From Pyrenula massariospora (lineage: Eukaryota; Ascomycota; Eurotiomycetes; Pyrenulales; Pyrenulaceae): a DNA stretch of 64,000 bases. Both the position numbers and the translations under genes were made by a program. Positions 19,518 through 29,172 of the stretch are shown here, one piece after another. The notes beneath the pieces are model-generated. The model saw only the letters and a list, made by a program, of their open reading frames with translations, was not told where the DNA came from and did no database searches. The number at the start of each line of letters is the position of its first letter. Position 1 is the stretch's first letter. The DNA lies in the NCBI GenBank assembly GCA_021030905.1, contig JAGFMI010000004.1, forward strand, positions 992,001 through 1,056,000, read 5' to 3'.

Positions 19518-22205
19518 CTAGGCAGGTCCTCCACGAATATCCTCAAAATCCTCTCGAATCGTCTCATGATATCCTTTAGGAGCCTCTTTCCCCTCTTGCT
19601 CCGCAAAAAAATCGTCCAGCATTAATTTCATATTGTCTGCCGACAGGATGTCCTCTTCAGGAACAATTGCTGGCTCTTCGGGAACACTCGCTGGCTTTTC
19701 AGGGACAGTCGCCGACTCCGCAGGCTCATAGCCCAATGCTGCGAACGCGGCGTCTGTCTTTGCTTTCTTCGCTGCTTGATCCTCGGCGTCTTCTTTCTCT
19801 CGAGCCCTCTTCTTGCCCTTGTCGGTAGCCCGAGTGGAATTTGTAGGCGCCGAGTTGGCGGTGTTTGTAGGTGCTGCATTGTTCGTTTGTGCTGGCGCCG
19901 GGTCGATGATATTCGCGGCTGCTGAAGTATTGGTATTTGCAGGTGCTGAGTTGCTGGTGTTTGCAGAGGCTCTATTGCTGGTATTTGTAGGTTTTCCATG
20001 GCTAGTAGTCGTAGGCGCTGCATCATCGGTATTTGCACGTGCTAAGTTGGTGATATTTGTAGGGGATGAACTGTTGTTATTTGTGGGGACTGAATCGTTG
20101 GTTTTATGAGCTGCTATGTTTTTGGATACTCCTGAGGTATGAATATCTAGAGCCGGAGGTACGTGAGCTTGAAGAGGGGCCATTGTGCCATTCGGTGAAG
20201 TGGATTTAGTTGGAGCTTGACGGCGTGAAGGGGTAGCTTGAGGATTTGCACCCACATTCAGCGGAGCGGAGGTGAAAGGAGCTTGCGAGAACTGCGCAGC
20301 AATTTGAGGAGGAGCTACGTGAGTATTCGACGACGCAGAGGTAGCAGTCTGGGGGCCTGGCGCAGTAGTACCAGTAGTTGTCGCGGAGGTCTTCGAGACA
20401 TTAGTATTCGATTTCTTGGTTGCCTTCGAGGATTGAGGAGCTGCCGAAGAAGCTTTAGGTTTTGGTCGGTTGTGAAAGGCTGGAGGAATGGCGGATGTTA
20501 GGTCAATGTGGGCTGGCTTTGGTCCTGCAGTAGCAACAGCAGGAGATCCTGTGGCTGCAGCAAAAGGAAAAGCTCCGAGTGGAGCAGAGACGGGTGTAGA
20601 AGCAGGAAGTCGAGCATCGGACGATGACTGTGCTGCAGCAGAAGCCTGATATCTTAGGATCTCGGTCTGCAAAAGGTTCTGCTTCGAGTTGGCTGCGGCA
20701 AGCTCTTTCTTGAAATTTTCGACCTGTTCAATCATCCAAGTGTTCTGCTTCATGACCTCTGCTTTCTGATCGATGAGTTTTGTAGTTTGGCCGATGAGTT
20801 CTCTATTTGCTGAATGAAGTTGGCCATTCTTTTGGCTCAGGCTTGCAATTTGCGCCTCGTGACTTTTTTTGAAGTCCTTGATATACTGTTCCGCATGAAT
20901 GAGTCGCCCCTGAAAAGCATTCTTCTCGCGCGTCAGGTTTTGGTTTTCTTGTTGGAGATGCCGACAAGCTTCTTGAGGGGACATGCTTTGGGAAGTATCG
21001 ACTTGCCCGACCGGAGCTTGCATTGATACAGGATTAAAGTTGTTATTTAGAGAGGGATTTGGCGTAGTATGACCAGTAATACGATGGTTTGGCGTACCAT
21101 AACCGGGAATACTTTGATTTGTCATAATCTGGCGACTGCCATTGTGCACTGCTCTGGGATGGAAGCTACCGGGCGGCGTACGCATGGGAGGGCTTTCCTG
21201 CTGCACTGTTCCTTGATCATTGACATTCATCGACTGGATTGGTTGTGAATTTAAGTACTGAGACGTTCCATTTCCGAAGCCATTTTGTGGCATAGTGGGC
21301 TGCATGCCATTGAACGGATTGACGAAATGGCTCATCGACGTGGTTGACTGCATGTCGTTGAAGTGATGGTCAGAATGGCCGTTCATCGACGTGGTAGACT
21401 GCATGTCGCTGAACTGATGGTTAGGATGGCCGTTCATTTTGGATTGCAAGTCTTCAGAGGAAACTGGTGACACTGGCGTGGTCGAGGAATGCTTAGTTGA
21501 CGACTTTAGAGAACTGACGATCGATGAAGACAAGTAGCTGGTTTCTGATAAAGTAATGGAATTATCGGTTGGGTAGACAGAGTGTTTGGTGGAAGACGCT
21601 GAACTTGAGGTTGAAGAGTTTAAAGTCAGCTGGGAGGTGTCACGAGCAGGTGCAGAAGGCTCGGATAAATAGGACCGGTGAATGCTCGACAATTCCGTGC
21701 CTTTATTTGCGAATGGGTTCGGGAGAGTTTTTAAAGGGTCGACAATAGGTGCGCGGCGCAAGCAGCGGAGCGGATGATGGTTGGACCGGCCGTTGTGAGG
21801 TGATGCGCTGGTTGGTTGGGGGGAGGTGAATGAGGGATTTGGCACCTCAGTACCAGACAACCTCCGCCCATCTTGGTGAAGCATGTCCCTCCCCGCCCCA
21901 GCAGCATTATCACTCCTACCTCTCGCTGACTTACTGTGGTCAGGCCAGTCTCTCCCAGAGCCAGGAGCATCCCGATCCCTTTCTCTCGCTGGAGTACTCC
22001 CCAAGCCGGTAGTATCGTCATCCTTACCTTTCGCTGGCCCAACCGTGGTCTTGGCATCACCGTCATTCACCTCATGGTGTTCATTCTGCGCCTGGGGGGA
22101 AAGTGTAAGCCCTAGGTCGCTTGCAGGGCCTTGCCTGATAGAGTCTGGAGAAGCATAAGTACCTTCAACTCTGACGTCCATGCTTGATGGACTGATTGAT
22201 CTCAT
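19518..22205 (-). CDS. Low-complexity protein with central coiled coil, unknown function
   Basis: Not recognised as a named protein. The single long frame gives 895 aa from the first in-frame ATG (22205). The frame stays open to at least 22256 and upstream, so a short 5' exon beyond an intron (a GTGAGT...TAG pair exists around 22295-22350) is possible but could not be fixed. Layout: Ser/Thr/Asn/Pro-rich N-terminal half with three tandem copies of a unit like MNGHPNHQFSDMQSTTS (about 21290-21450); a coiled coil of about 120 residues (CRHLQQENQNLTREKNAF through LLQTEILRYQ, about 20650-20980); then an Ala/Thr/Asn-rich part with a degenerate repeat; a basic KGKKRAREKEDAEDQAAKK stretch that could be a nuclear localisation signal; and an acidic C-terminus. 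It may be a nuclear scaffold or regulatory protein; this is speculation. Confidence 0.75.
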   Translation of the reverse strand: MRSISPSSMDVRVEGTYASPDSIRQGPASDLGLTLSPQAQNEHHEVNDGDAKTTVGPAKGKDDDTTGLGSTPARERDRDAPGSGRDWPDHSKSARGRSDNAAGAGRDMLHQDGRRLSGTEVPNPSFTSPQPTSASPHNGRSNHHPLRCLRRAPIVDPLKTLPNPFANKGTELSSIHRSYLSEPSAPARDTSQLTLNSSTSSSASSTKHSVYPTDNSITLSETSYLSSSIVSSLKSSTKHSSTTPVSPVSSEDLQSKMNGHPNHQFSDMQSTTSMNGHSDHHFNDMQSTTSMSHFVNPFNGMQPTMPQNGFGNGTSQYLNSQPIQSMNVNDQGTVQQESPPMRTPPGSFHPRAVHNGSRQIMTNQSIPGYGTPNHRITGHTTPNPSLNNNFNPVSMQAPVGQVDTSQSMSPQEACRHLQQENQNLTREKNAFQGRLIHAEQYIKDFKKSHEAQIASLSQKNGQLHSANRELIGQTTKLIDQKAEVMKQNTWMIEQVENFKKELAAANSKQNLLQTEILRYQASAAAQSSSDARLPASTPVSAPLGAFPFAAATGSPAVATAGPKPAHIDLTSAIPPAFHNRPKPKASSAAPQSSKATKKSNTNVSKTSATTTGTTAPGPQTATSASSNTHVAPPQIAAQFSQAPFTSAPLNVGANPQATPSRRQAPTKSTSPNGTMAPLQAHVPPALDIHTSGVSKNIAAHKTNDSVPTNNNSSSPTNITNLARANTDDAAPTTTSHGKPTNTSNRASANTSNSAPANTNTSAAANIIDPAPAQTNNAAPTNTANSAPTNSTRATDKGKKRAREKEDAEDQAAKKAKTDAAFAALGYEPAESATVPEKPASVPEEPAIVPEEDILSADNMKLMLDDFFAEQEGKEAPKGYHETIREDFEDIRGGPA
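19845..20110. repeat. Degenerate ~30-bp tandem repeats coding Asn/Thr/Ala-rich segment
   Basis: About nine imperfect units of roughly 30 bp, variants of gtatttgtaggtgctgagttg on the plus strand, encode repeated NTSNSAPANT-like peptides in the minus-strand coiled-coil protein. Confidence 0.7.
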
Positions 22206-22651
22206 TCTGCTTGCACACCGGCTGCAGTAATTTCCAGGCGAACTTGTGCGGTCCAACCTCGCGTGTTGCCAGCTTCTTGACGCTATCGGCCCAAGCTACC
22301 AGCAAATGTTATCGCGGAGACCAAGCCAAAAGTCAGGCGCGACACTCACAATCGACGCGAACAAGCAGAAGGCTTTATCGACGTGCCTTCCGCCGGAATC
22401 ACCGCGCCCATGGTGATCCAAATATTATTATCTGTGGTTACCACTGAGAGCCCAGTGAACGCCTGCTAGTTCGGTGACGACAGCCAGTGAATGAACAGTG
22501 ATTATGATCTATGATATGCTGCAGTCTCGTGATTCGGATTGGAAACGTCGCCGAGATACCCTATGAGCCTCTCCTATCAATCGAATTTTCTTACGTTCGC
22601 CGTGGTTGAGGTTGGCCAGGCTCTCGCCAAGCATCGCTCCCCCACACAGCC

Positions 22652-24162
22652 ATGGCGGCTCTGCGCCCAGAAAGGTATGGCTTTCTCTCCGCCGAAATCC
22701 CCCACCCCCCATCCGATTGGGGATTTCGAATTGAGTTTCTTGAATAGCCTTCACTCACCCCGTTGTGCCACAGGTCCCGTCGGATCGAGGAGCAGTTTGA
22801 AGAGCTAGCTCGCTATCGCGTCAAGGAAGAGACTGAAGATCTCGAGATGAGCGTCATCCTCTGCACCGGCATGTCCACCCACCCTCCTCACAAGTGTCGG
22901 AACAATCGCTGACGGTACTAGCTGGCTATGACCACACCATTCGGTTAGTGAGCCTACATCTGTTGACCTCTCGTATACTCATGAGCAAAGTTTCTGGGAA
23001 GCCCTGTCGGGGATCTGCTCCCGCACCATCCAGCATCCCGAGTCTCAAGTCAATCGGCTTTGCATCACACCGGACAAGAAATACCTAGCTGCCGCCGGAC
23101 GTCATGTGGTTCGCTTGTACGACATTCGATCCTCAAATCCGAACCCGATCATGACATTTGATGGGCATACCAACAATATCACGGGCGTAGCTTTCCATTG
23201 TGAGGGCAAATGGATGGTAACAAGCAGCGAGGACAACACAGTCAAAGTATGGGATACTCGGTCAGGGAGCCTGCAAAGAAATTACCATCATACACACCCT
23301 GTCAATGATGTGGTTATACACCCAAATCAGGGCGAGATTGTCAGCGCAGATAGAGGCGGCAACGTTCGAGTATGGGACCTCGGCGAGAACCGATGTACTC
23401 ACCAACTCATCCCAGAGGAAGATGTCTCCGTTGCAAGTGTCAGCATTGCCACCGACGGCTCTTTGCTGGCGGCTGGCAACAACAAGGTCAACACAATTGG
23501 CACTCAACCTTCCCAACACCTCGCTAATCCTTTCTTAGGGCAATGTCTACATCTGGCGCATGTTTCAGAACAGCGACAGCACACAGCTCTTCCCAGTGAC
23601 CCACTTCAATGCCCATAAAGAATACCTCGTTCGGCTCTTGATATCTCCCGACGTCAGGTCACTAGCCACTTGCTCAGCAGACCACACCGCAAAGATATGG
23701 TCAATTGACCCCAACGAAGAAGATCTCCTCAGCCCCGAAGAGCGCGCTGCTCGCCTTGCTCGTGGACCTATCGAATCTAGCATTCCGAGCCAGAAATCCA
23801 ATCCTAACTTTGCCGTGTCGATTTCTCACACCAACTTCAACAGCAATTTTGCCCGTTCAATGCCACAAAAAGCTGTCAACGGCTTCCACAGCGCCACCGA
23901 TCTGAATGGTGTAGGAGGCGAAGTAAAAGCTCCTCCTGCGGAGCCTCTGCCATTATACACGACTCTGGAGGGACACCAGCGCTGGGTGTGGGACTGCGCA
24001 TTCTCCGCCGACTCGGCTTACTTGGTCACCGTCTGCAGCGATCACTACGCGCGACTCTGGGAGCTGAGCTCGAGCACCATTATCCGGCAGTACAACGGAC
24101 ATCACCGCGGAGCCGTCTGTGTCGCTCTCAACGACTACTCTGAACCCGGTCCGCATGCTTAG
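22652..24162 (+). CDS. LST8: TOR complex WD40 subunit LST8
   Basis: Seven-bladed WD40 propeller that binds and stabilises the kinase domain of TOR in TORC1 and TORC2. From the conserved start (ATG 22847, MSVILCTAGYDHTIRFWEAL) the exons are 22847-22868, 22922-22943, 22991-23486 and 23539-24162, giving 387 aa. Characteristic segments are QVNRLCITPDKKYLAAAG, FDGHTNNITGVAFH, MVTSSEDNTVKVWDTRSG, GNVRVWDLGENRCTHQLIPEEDVSVASVSI, NAHKEYLVRLLISPD, DHTAKIWSID, HQRWVWDCAFSADSAYLVT and the ending VALNDYSEP. The first intron of this set (22869-22921) has a GC donor (GCATGT) because only that junction gives the conserved CTAGYDHT. An insertion of about 60 residues between the last two blades is usual in filamentous fungi. 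Upstream, an ATG at 22652, with an intron 22675-22773 (GTATGG...CACAG), runs in frame into 22847 and would add 34 residues; the span given includes this alternative start. Confidence 0.93.
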
Positions 24163-25006
24163 CCCGGCTAGAACACGGTGTGTTGTTTGGCACACACCTT
24201 TTAGCGTCCAAATTCCGGCACCATTGGGTATGGATGGGTGCATCGCGAAAAAACAAGAAAAAGGAAAGAGCATGGTTCGGTGTTGGTCTTGATGTTGGCG
24301 TTTCGTCTTGGGACGCACGATGACATGATACCCCCCAGTGATGTAACCTTGGTATGAATTCTCGATTGTGAAAAGTGTTTTTCGAACCCCCTTTTGTTCG
24401 CTGTTTGGCGCGAATTGGGCGATGCTCCGGCTCTTCGCTGAGAAATGTATGATTAGGATTGCCCGGCTTGGTGAATAGTTGTTATTGAGAAACGGGTCAA
24501 TGAATTGACGACTTTCGATGATTTCACTTTTGATCGCTTTTCCCGCATGTTGGGGATATGTCGGGACTGTCCAGATGCGAATATGAGAGAGAGGGGGGGT
24601 CTTGCAACTCTGCTACCTACAGGAGAGAGAAACGGTGGTTCCCGTGCCGCAGGTTAATTCCCCTGAGATAGCAGAAAAGCTTGACGGACGCGCTAATGCA
24701 TGTTTTAACAGTGCTTTCTTTGTCCCAACGGCTAACTACGCATCCCAAGCAAACATACGGTCTTGGGTGTTATCGTACGAGCTTTAAGGAATACTCCTCT
24801 TCTCTACCAATACTCCTCTCGTCTATGAATATTCCTTCCTCTACAAATTTTCCTCTTCTCTATAAAAACTCCTCCCTTTTATAAATACTCCTTATTTCTA
24901 TCGCATAGCTCATCTTCCTCACTTCGCCAGCGTTACTTTTACTACTACCCATATCAATCTCATAGGTACCCCTTCCCATACACACCCTCGCTTCCATCGT
25001 TAAACA
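24163..25006. other. Intergenic region with pyrimidine-rich degenerate repeats
   Basis: LST8 3' region followed by the promoter and leader of the MYND gene. It contains a G-rich tract near 24590 and the degenerate repeat array listed separately. No gene seen. Confidence 0.5.
24787..24905. repeat. Degenerate ~20-bp tandem repeat (minisatellite-like)
   Basis: Five to six imperfect copies of a unit like aatactcctcttctctaca in direct tandem, ending about 100 bp before the MYND gene start codon. It is CT/TA-rich and contains TATA-like stretches (tataaaa), so it may also act as promoter sequence. Confidence 0.65.
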
Positions 25007-28000
25007 ATGCCTCCCTCGCCTCTCTCATCCGCCGACCTCCTCCAATTTATACATCTCCCATCTATGTCTCTCCCACCGTCCCCCCAACTTCCATTCCAAC
25101 CGGACCCCTTTCTTCCCAGTTACACGCCTTACTTTCCAACCGTTCCATGTGCGAATACTCAGTCTGTCTCTTCGTCAACGGGACCACATCAGCTCATTAA
25201 CTGCCCAAACCCAGCCTCCCCCTCCATGATCTGCGCCCAAGGCTGCAATCTCGTTGCCTACTGCAGCGAAGGGTGTCGCTCCGCGCATAAAGAAAAGCAT
25301 TTTCGCAGTTGTCCCTGCGCTGTTGGGACGGTCAAGCTCTGGGAGACGGAGCCGGTATTTGATGTCTTGAACTCTGGGACATGGGGTCTTGAGGACGAAG
25401 ACGAAGGACAGAGAGGAAATGGAACAAGAGTTTTAAGCGAATAGAATAGCGACAGAGCCGATGTTCTGTTTACGGATTCGCCGACACCCCAGCCCTTGCT
25501 AAGGATGCTGGGGGGTCTTCGGGAGAATGCTGATTTGGAGAGACAGGATGCAATATTGAGCGGACAAGTAGACAAGAAAACGAAGAAGGGACTTTGGAGG
25601 TTCCGGACAATTGGTTGCACGCTGAATAGCTCTAATCCAGAATCGGCCGCCAGAAACGCATTGATCTTTCTCTTATTTGTTTCTGTGGCGGAGGGGGATT
25701 CAGAAAAGACTGGGACGAGACAGAAGATGGCACAGTTGGCCGTGGATATGATGTTTTCAGCGAAGATGAGATATCCAAAGGAGTTGTTGGAAGGGGCTGG
25801 GAGAGTTGTGAAGATCGTGGACCGAGTGCTGGAAAGCACCAACGTTATCCAGAAGGGCGACTGGCAGTTGGAATCTGAGGATGACGGAGGTGTGGACAAG
25901 GATTCAAAGAGACGAAAACAAAAGCAAAAGAAGCGGAGAAGAAAGGAAAAGAAAAGACAGACTAAAGCTGGGAAAGTGGCCATGACAGACGTGGCTCAGC
26001 AGCCCTTGGATAAAGGGAAAGGGCTTGACGACGCCGACGACCGATCACAGACCGAAAAAGTGGCCAGTGATGAGAACGGCAGTGACGACCCTATAAATCC
26101 CTTGTTTCATCAATTGCCTTCCTGGTCTTCTCGCAAAGACCTTCCCCTCCTTCCTTTACTTCTTCCACTTGGGCCTAGTGGCATTAATGGAGTTCTTCGT
26201 ATTGTTTTCATCCGTTCAATATGGGAAGAAATCCGTCGCCTCGCGTGTGTATTGCGTGAGGGACCTAGGAGTTCTCACAAACATGGAATCGTCGAGGCAG
26301 TATGGCTAGACAGACGAAAGAGGGCCGAAGAAGATAAGGCTAGGAAGCATCAACAGACAGCGTTGTCCCATCTAGATAGGCCCGGAAGAAAATCGTCTGT
26401 GCAGCAGTATGTGGCGGAAGGGATATGTGGGCCATATGGCGCGTCGGCGGAGGATAGAGAGGATTGGGGTGTAAATCCGTAAGTGTCTCTTTTTTTTGAC
26501 GTAGCTTTTGGTGCTGTTTGTTAGCTGAGATTTTTTGCTGATACAAGGTCAACGGCAGGACTCTATTTTCGTCCGAAGGAATCTACCTGCCATCGTCTGA
26601 GGTTAACATCTTCGTGGGCTTTTTAAGACTGACGCCTCCGTCTTCTATGTCGATCCACAATGAAAAAGGCGCTCCTGAGCTTAAGTCGGCTTTCGAAGCC
26701 TGGACATATCTTACTCCAGACGATGACGTCGGATGGATGTACTTCGCCGCCATGCAACAATTCGAGGAGCTATATCGATGGATTTGGGGGAGAAGAGATA
26801 TTGAGAAAAAGGAAGAGGCGACAGAAGACAAGACCGAGAAGAGCGGCGAGGCTACAAAGGGGAAGGAGCGTGACAATCAGAGCACAAAGCAAGAACGTTC
26901 GAGCTTCTCTTCGCAGCTCTTTCTCACATTGACCGCTTGGCGGTCCATCGACCAGCTGAAGACCTTTCTCTACACCTCTAAATCCCCTACGGATCGTGAT
27001 GTCAACACAGAGTCGAACGCATCATCCCCTCGCTCGGTGAACACAGTCATACATGATCCGCAAGATAGCAAAACTCTCCCCTTCGACACTGCCTCAAAAT
27101 TCGCCAAACACGCCCAAGCTAACAAACCTGCTTCCGGTCCCCCTAGAGAGCTGATTACCGCCAAGCAATACGACCACATTCTCGCTCCGACATTACTCGC
27201 GCCCTTTCCTCCGTCAAGGTTACATAGCCGTCTCGACCCAGTTGTACTAACCAAGATTGCTAAGCTCCTGAATCCCCCTCACGTCAACCCTGATGCGTGC
27301 ATTATCACGATGTTTCCCAACCCAACAGCTACTGCCATGACCCACGCGTGGCTTACCCACGACGAAGCATTGTTGCAGAAGGAACAAACAGCTAGGGAGC
27401 AAGCGAGGAAGGAAAGTTTTCGTGCTTTTGTTGCCAGCGACATTGAGGTACACGGGGTAACTCAACAGCAAATGACGAATCTTGGTGAGGACTTCTTCCT
27501 TCCCGTTGGAGGAGCGTGGTGGGAAAAGTATTGGGACATCATTAAAGGAAAAGAGGCAGTGACGAAGGTCAACGTTCAGTTGCAGAGGAGGTCCGGAAGA
27601 GAAGAGAAGCAAGCACGTAACTTGGAGAACGAGGACGCAGGACGGAAGAAGGGAGACAAAGAGAGAACGAAGCCGGGATCCAACGGCCGACCTCCACCAG
27701 TGCTTGTTCTGCGAGACACGAACAAAGTTATTGAGGGGTATCCGTTTCGCCCGGCCGAGGGCCCGGAGGAAGTGGGCAGCCTACGCGGGATCCCAACACC
27801 GCTGTTCCGAATTCAGTGGAGAAGATTGGCGAGAAGCGGACTTTCTGGGCAGGAAAGATATGTCGAGTTTGGTTGGAAGCAGATCGTAGGCCAAAAGGGA
27901 AAGGAAAATATGAAAGGCAAGCACAAGGCACTTGAGTCGCGCACATCTCCTAGCACGGGCTCGTCTGACCAACGAGACGAAGCGCAAGATTCCGGAAAGG

Positions 28001-28161
28001 AACATGAAATTGCTGCCTTCATGCGGCAATATTTAAAGGCGGGTGAGGAGGACCAGCGAGCCATTTGGAATGACGCCCTGATGACCGCGCAGAAGAGGAA
28101 GGGAGAGAAAAAACAGGATGAGGGCAACGTTGCTGGCCCGAGTCGGTGGACGGGGAAATAA
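25007..28161 (+). CDS. MYND zinc finger / DUF4470-type protein with in-frame TAG
   Basis: Likely intracellular protein of the fungal MYND-DUF4470 type, function unknown. Exons 25007-26478 and 26559-28161 (80-nt intron) read in one frame except for a TAG at 25442-25444. The N-terminal part has a MYND-like zinc-binding segment (CAQGCNLVAYCSEGCRSAHKEKHF, with CPNP just before and CPC just after). Downstream of the TAG, ARNALIFLLFV and MMFSAKMRYPKELLE look like the continuation of the DUF4470 helical domain, and VFDVLNSG before the TAG looks like its beginning, so both halves seem to belong together. A 90-nt in-frame intron (25355-25444, GTATTT...AATAG) could remove the stop but would also remove VFDVLN and lacks a clear branch site. 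The C-terminal half has long charged low-complexity stretches (KRRKQKQKKRRRKEKK) and a basic end. About 994 aa if that intron is real; 145 aa if translation stops. Confidence 0.6.
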
Positions 28162-29172
28162 AATCAATGGAGTAGCTGAAGGGGCAATACCAATTATAAT
28201 ATTACATGAGCTATTGTCGAGAGATGGTTTCTTTGGCACAGTTTAGACAAAAGGCTAGAACGGAGCTTCTCAGATAAAGATTGACGGAGCAAAATGCCTA
28301 GCGGCTGTTTCATCGAAGCATTTACGATCTGGATACGATGTGCCATCGTTAAAGAAAGTGACGCATCACATTTCCTTACGAAGCACACTAACATCACCGC
28401 CGATCAAACACGAATCTCATTAGGATGTAGTGAACATCAATTCAAAGTGTAAGATGCCATCGTAGCGTGTCATTCCGCCCGAAGAAAGATCGTGGCCTTC
28501 GACCTAGATAGACACCTAGATCAGAAGCGTGTCGAATTTGCGACAGCTCACAAGATCGTTTCTCCCTCCCTACCTCCTTCCGCCTACACGCAAAATGTCT
28601 TGTCTGGTCCCTGATGGCATGATCTTAGCACCTCACGAATAGACAAATACAAAACAGCAATCCTAGGTAGAAACAGATCAATTTCTTCATCAGCACAAGA
28701 TAAACTCTCATTAAGTAACGTCATGCTATGCTAACAAATACTCCCACCGGCCCCCATCCCAAGTACCTATATACAGGCGCCGAGGTCCCCTCTTCCTAGT
28801 CCGGCGAGTGAGCTCGTTTCCCAGGCCCCCAACACCCCAGAATGCGCCGGGGATATCTAAGTGAGTATTTATGCTTGTCTGAGATAAAAGCAGAAAACGT
28901 ACAAGTTTCCTCCCAATTACTCGAGAAATGGATGCGAAAATGCGCGGTCAGAGAGCCTCAATATCTGAGATGCAGAGAGAGAAAAAACGTGTAGAGCAGA
29001 AGAAAATTCAGCATGAAAAGAAAGAAAGGAATGCTCGACGTAGATCCAAAAATATAAACGCAGTCCCGCCCAAGTAGCATGATCGATCTCTCGACGAGGT
29101 TCGTGTTAGTCCCCCGATCCGCGTTCTTACAAAATCTCCAGACTGCCTCCCTCGTTGCATCAAGACTAAGCA
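28162..29172. other. Convergent intergenic region
   Basis: Region between the MYND gene and the minus-strand disordered-protein gene. A purine-rich stretch (about 28970-29035) is notable. No supported gene or RNA. Confidence 0.5.

Noticed and set aside
22265-22410. A 5' exon for the coiled-coil gene (ATG near 22393 with a GTGAGT intron)
   Set aside because: The obvious junctions do not keep the frame of the long downstream ORF without choosing weak acceptors; left as possible only.
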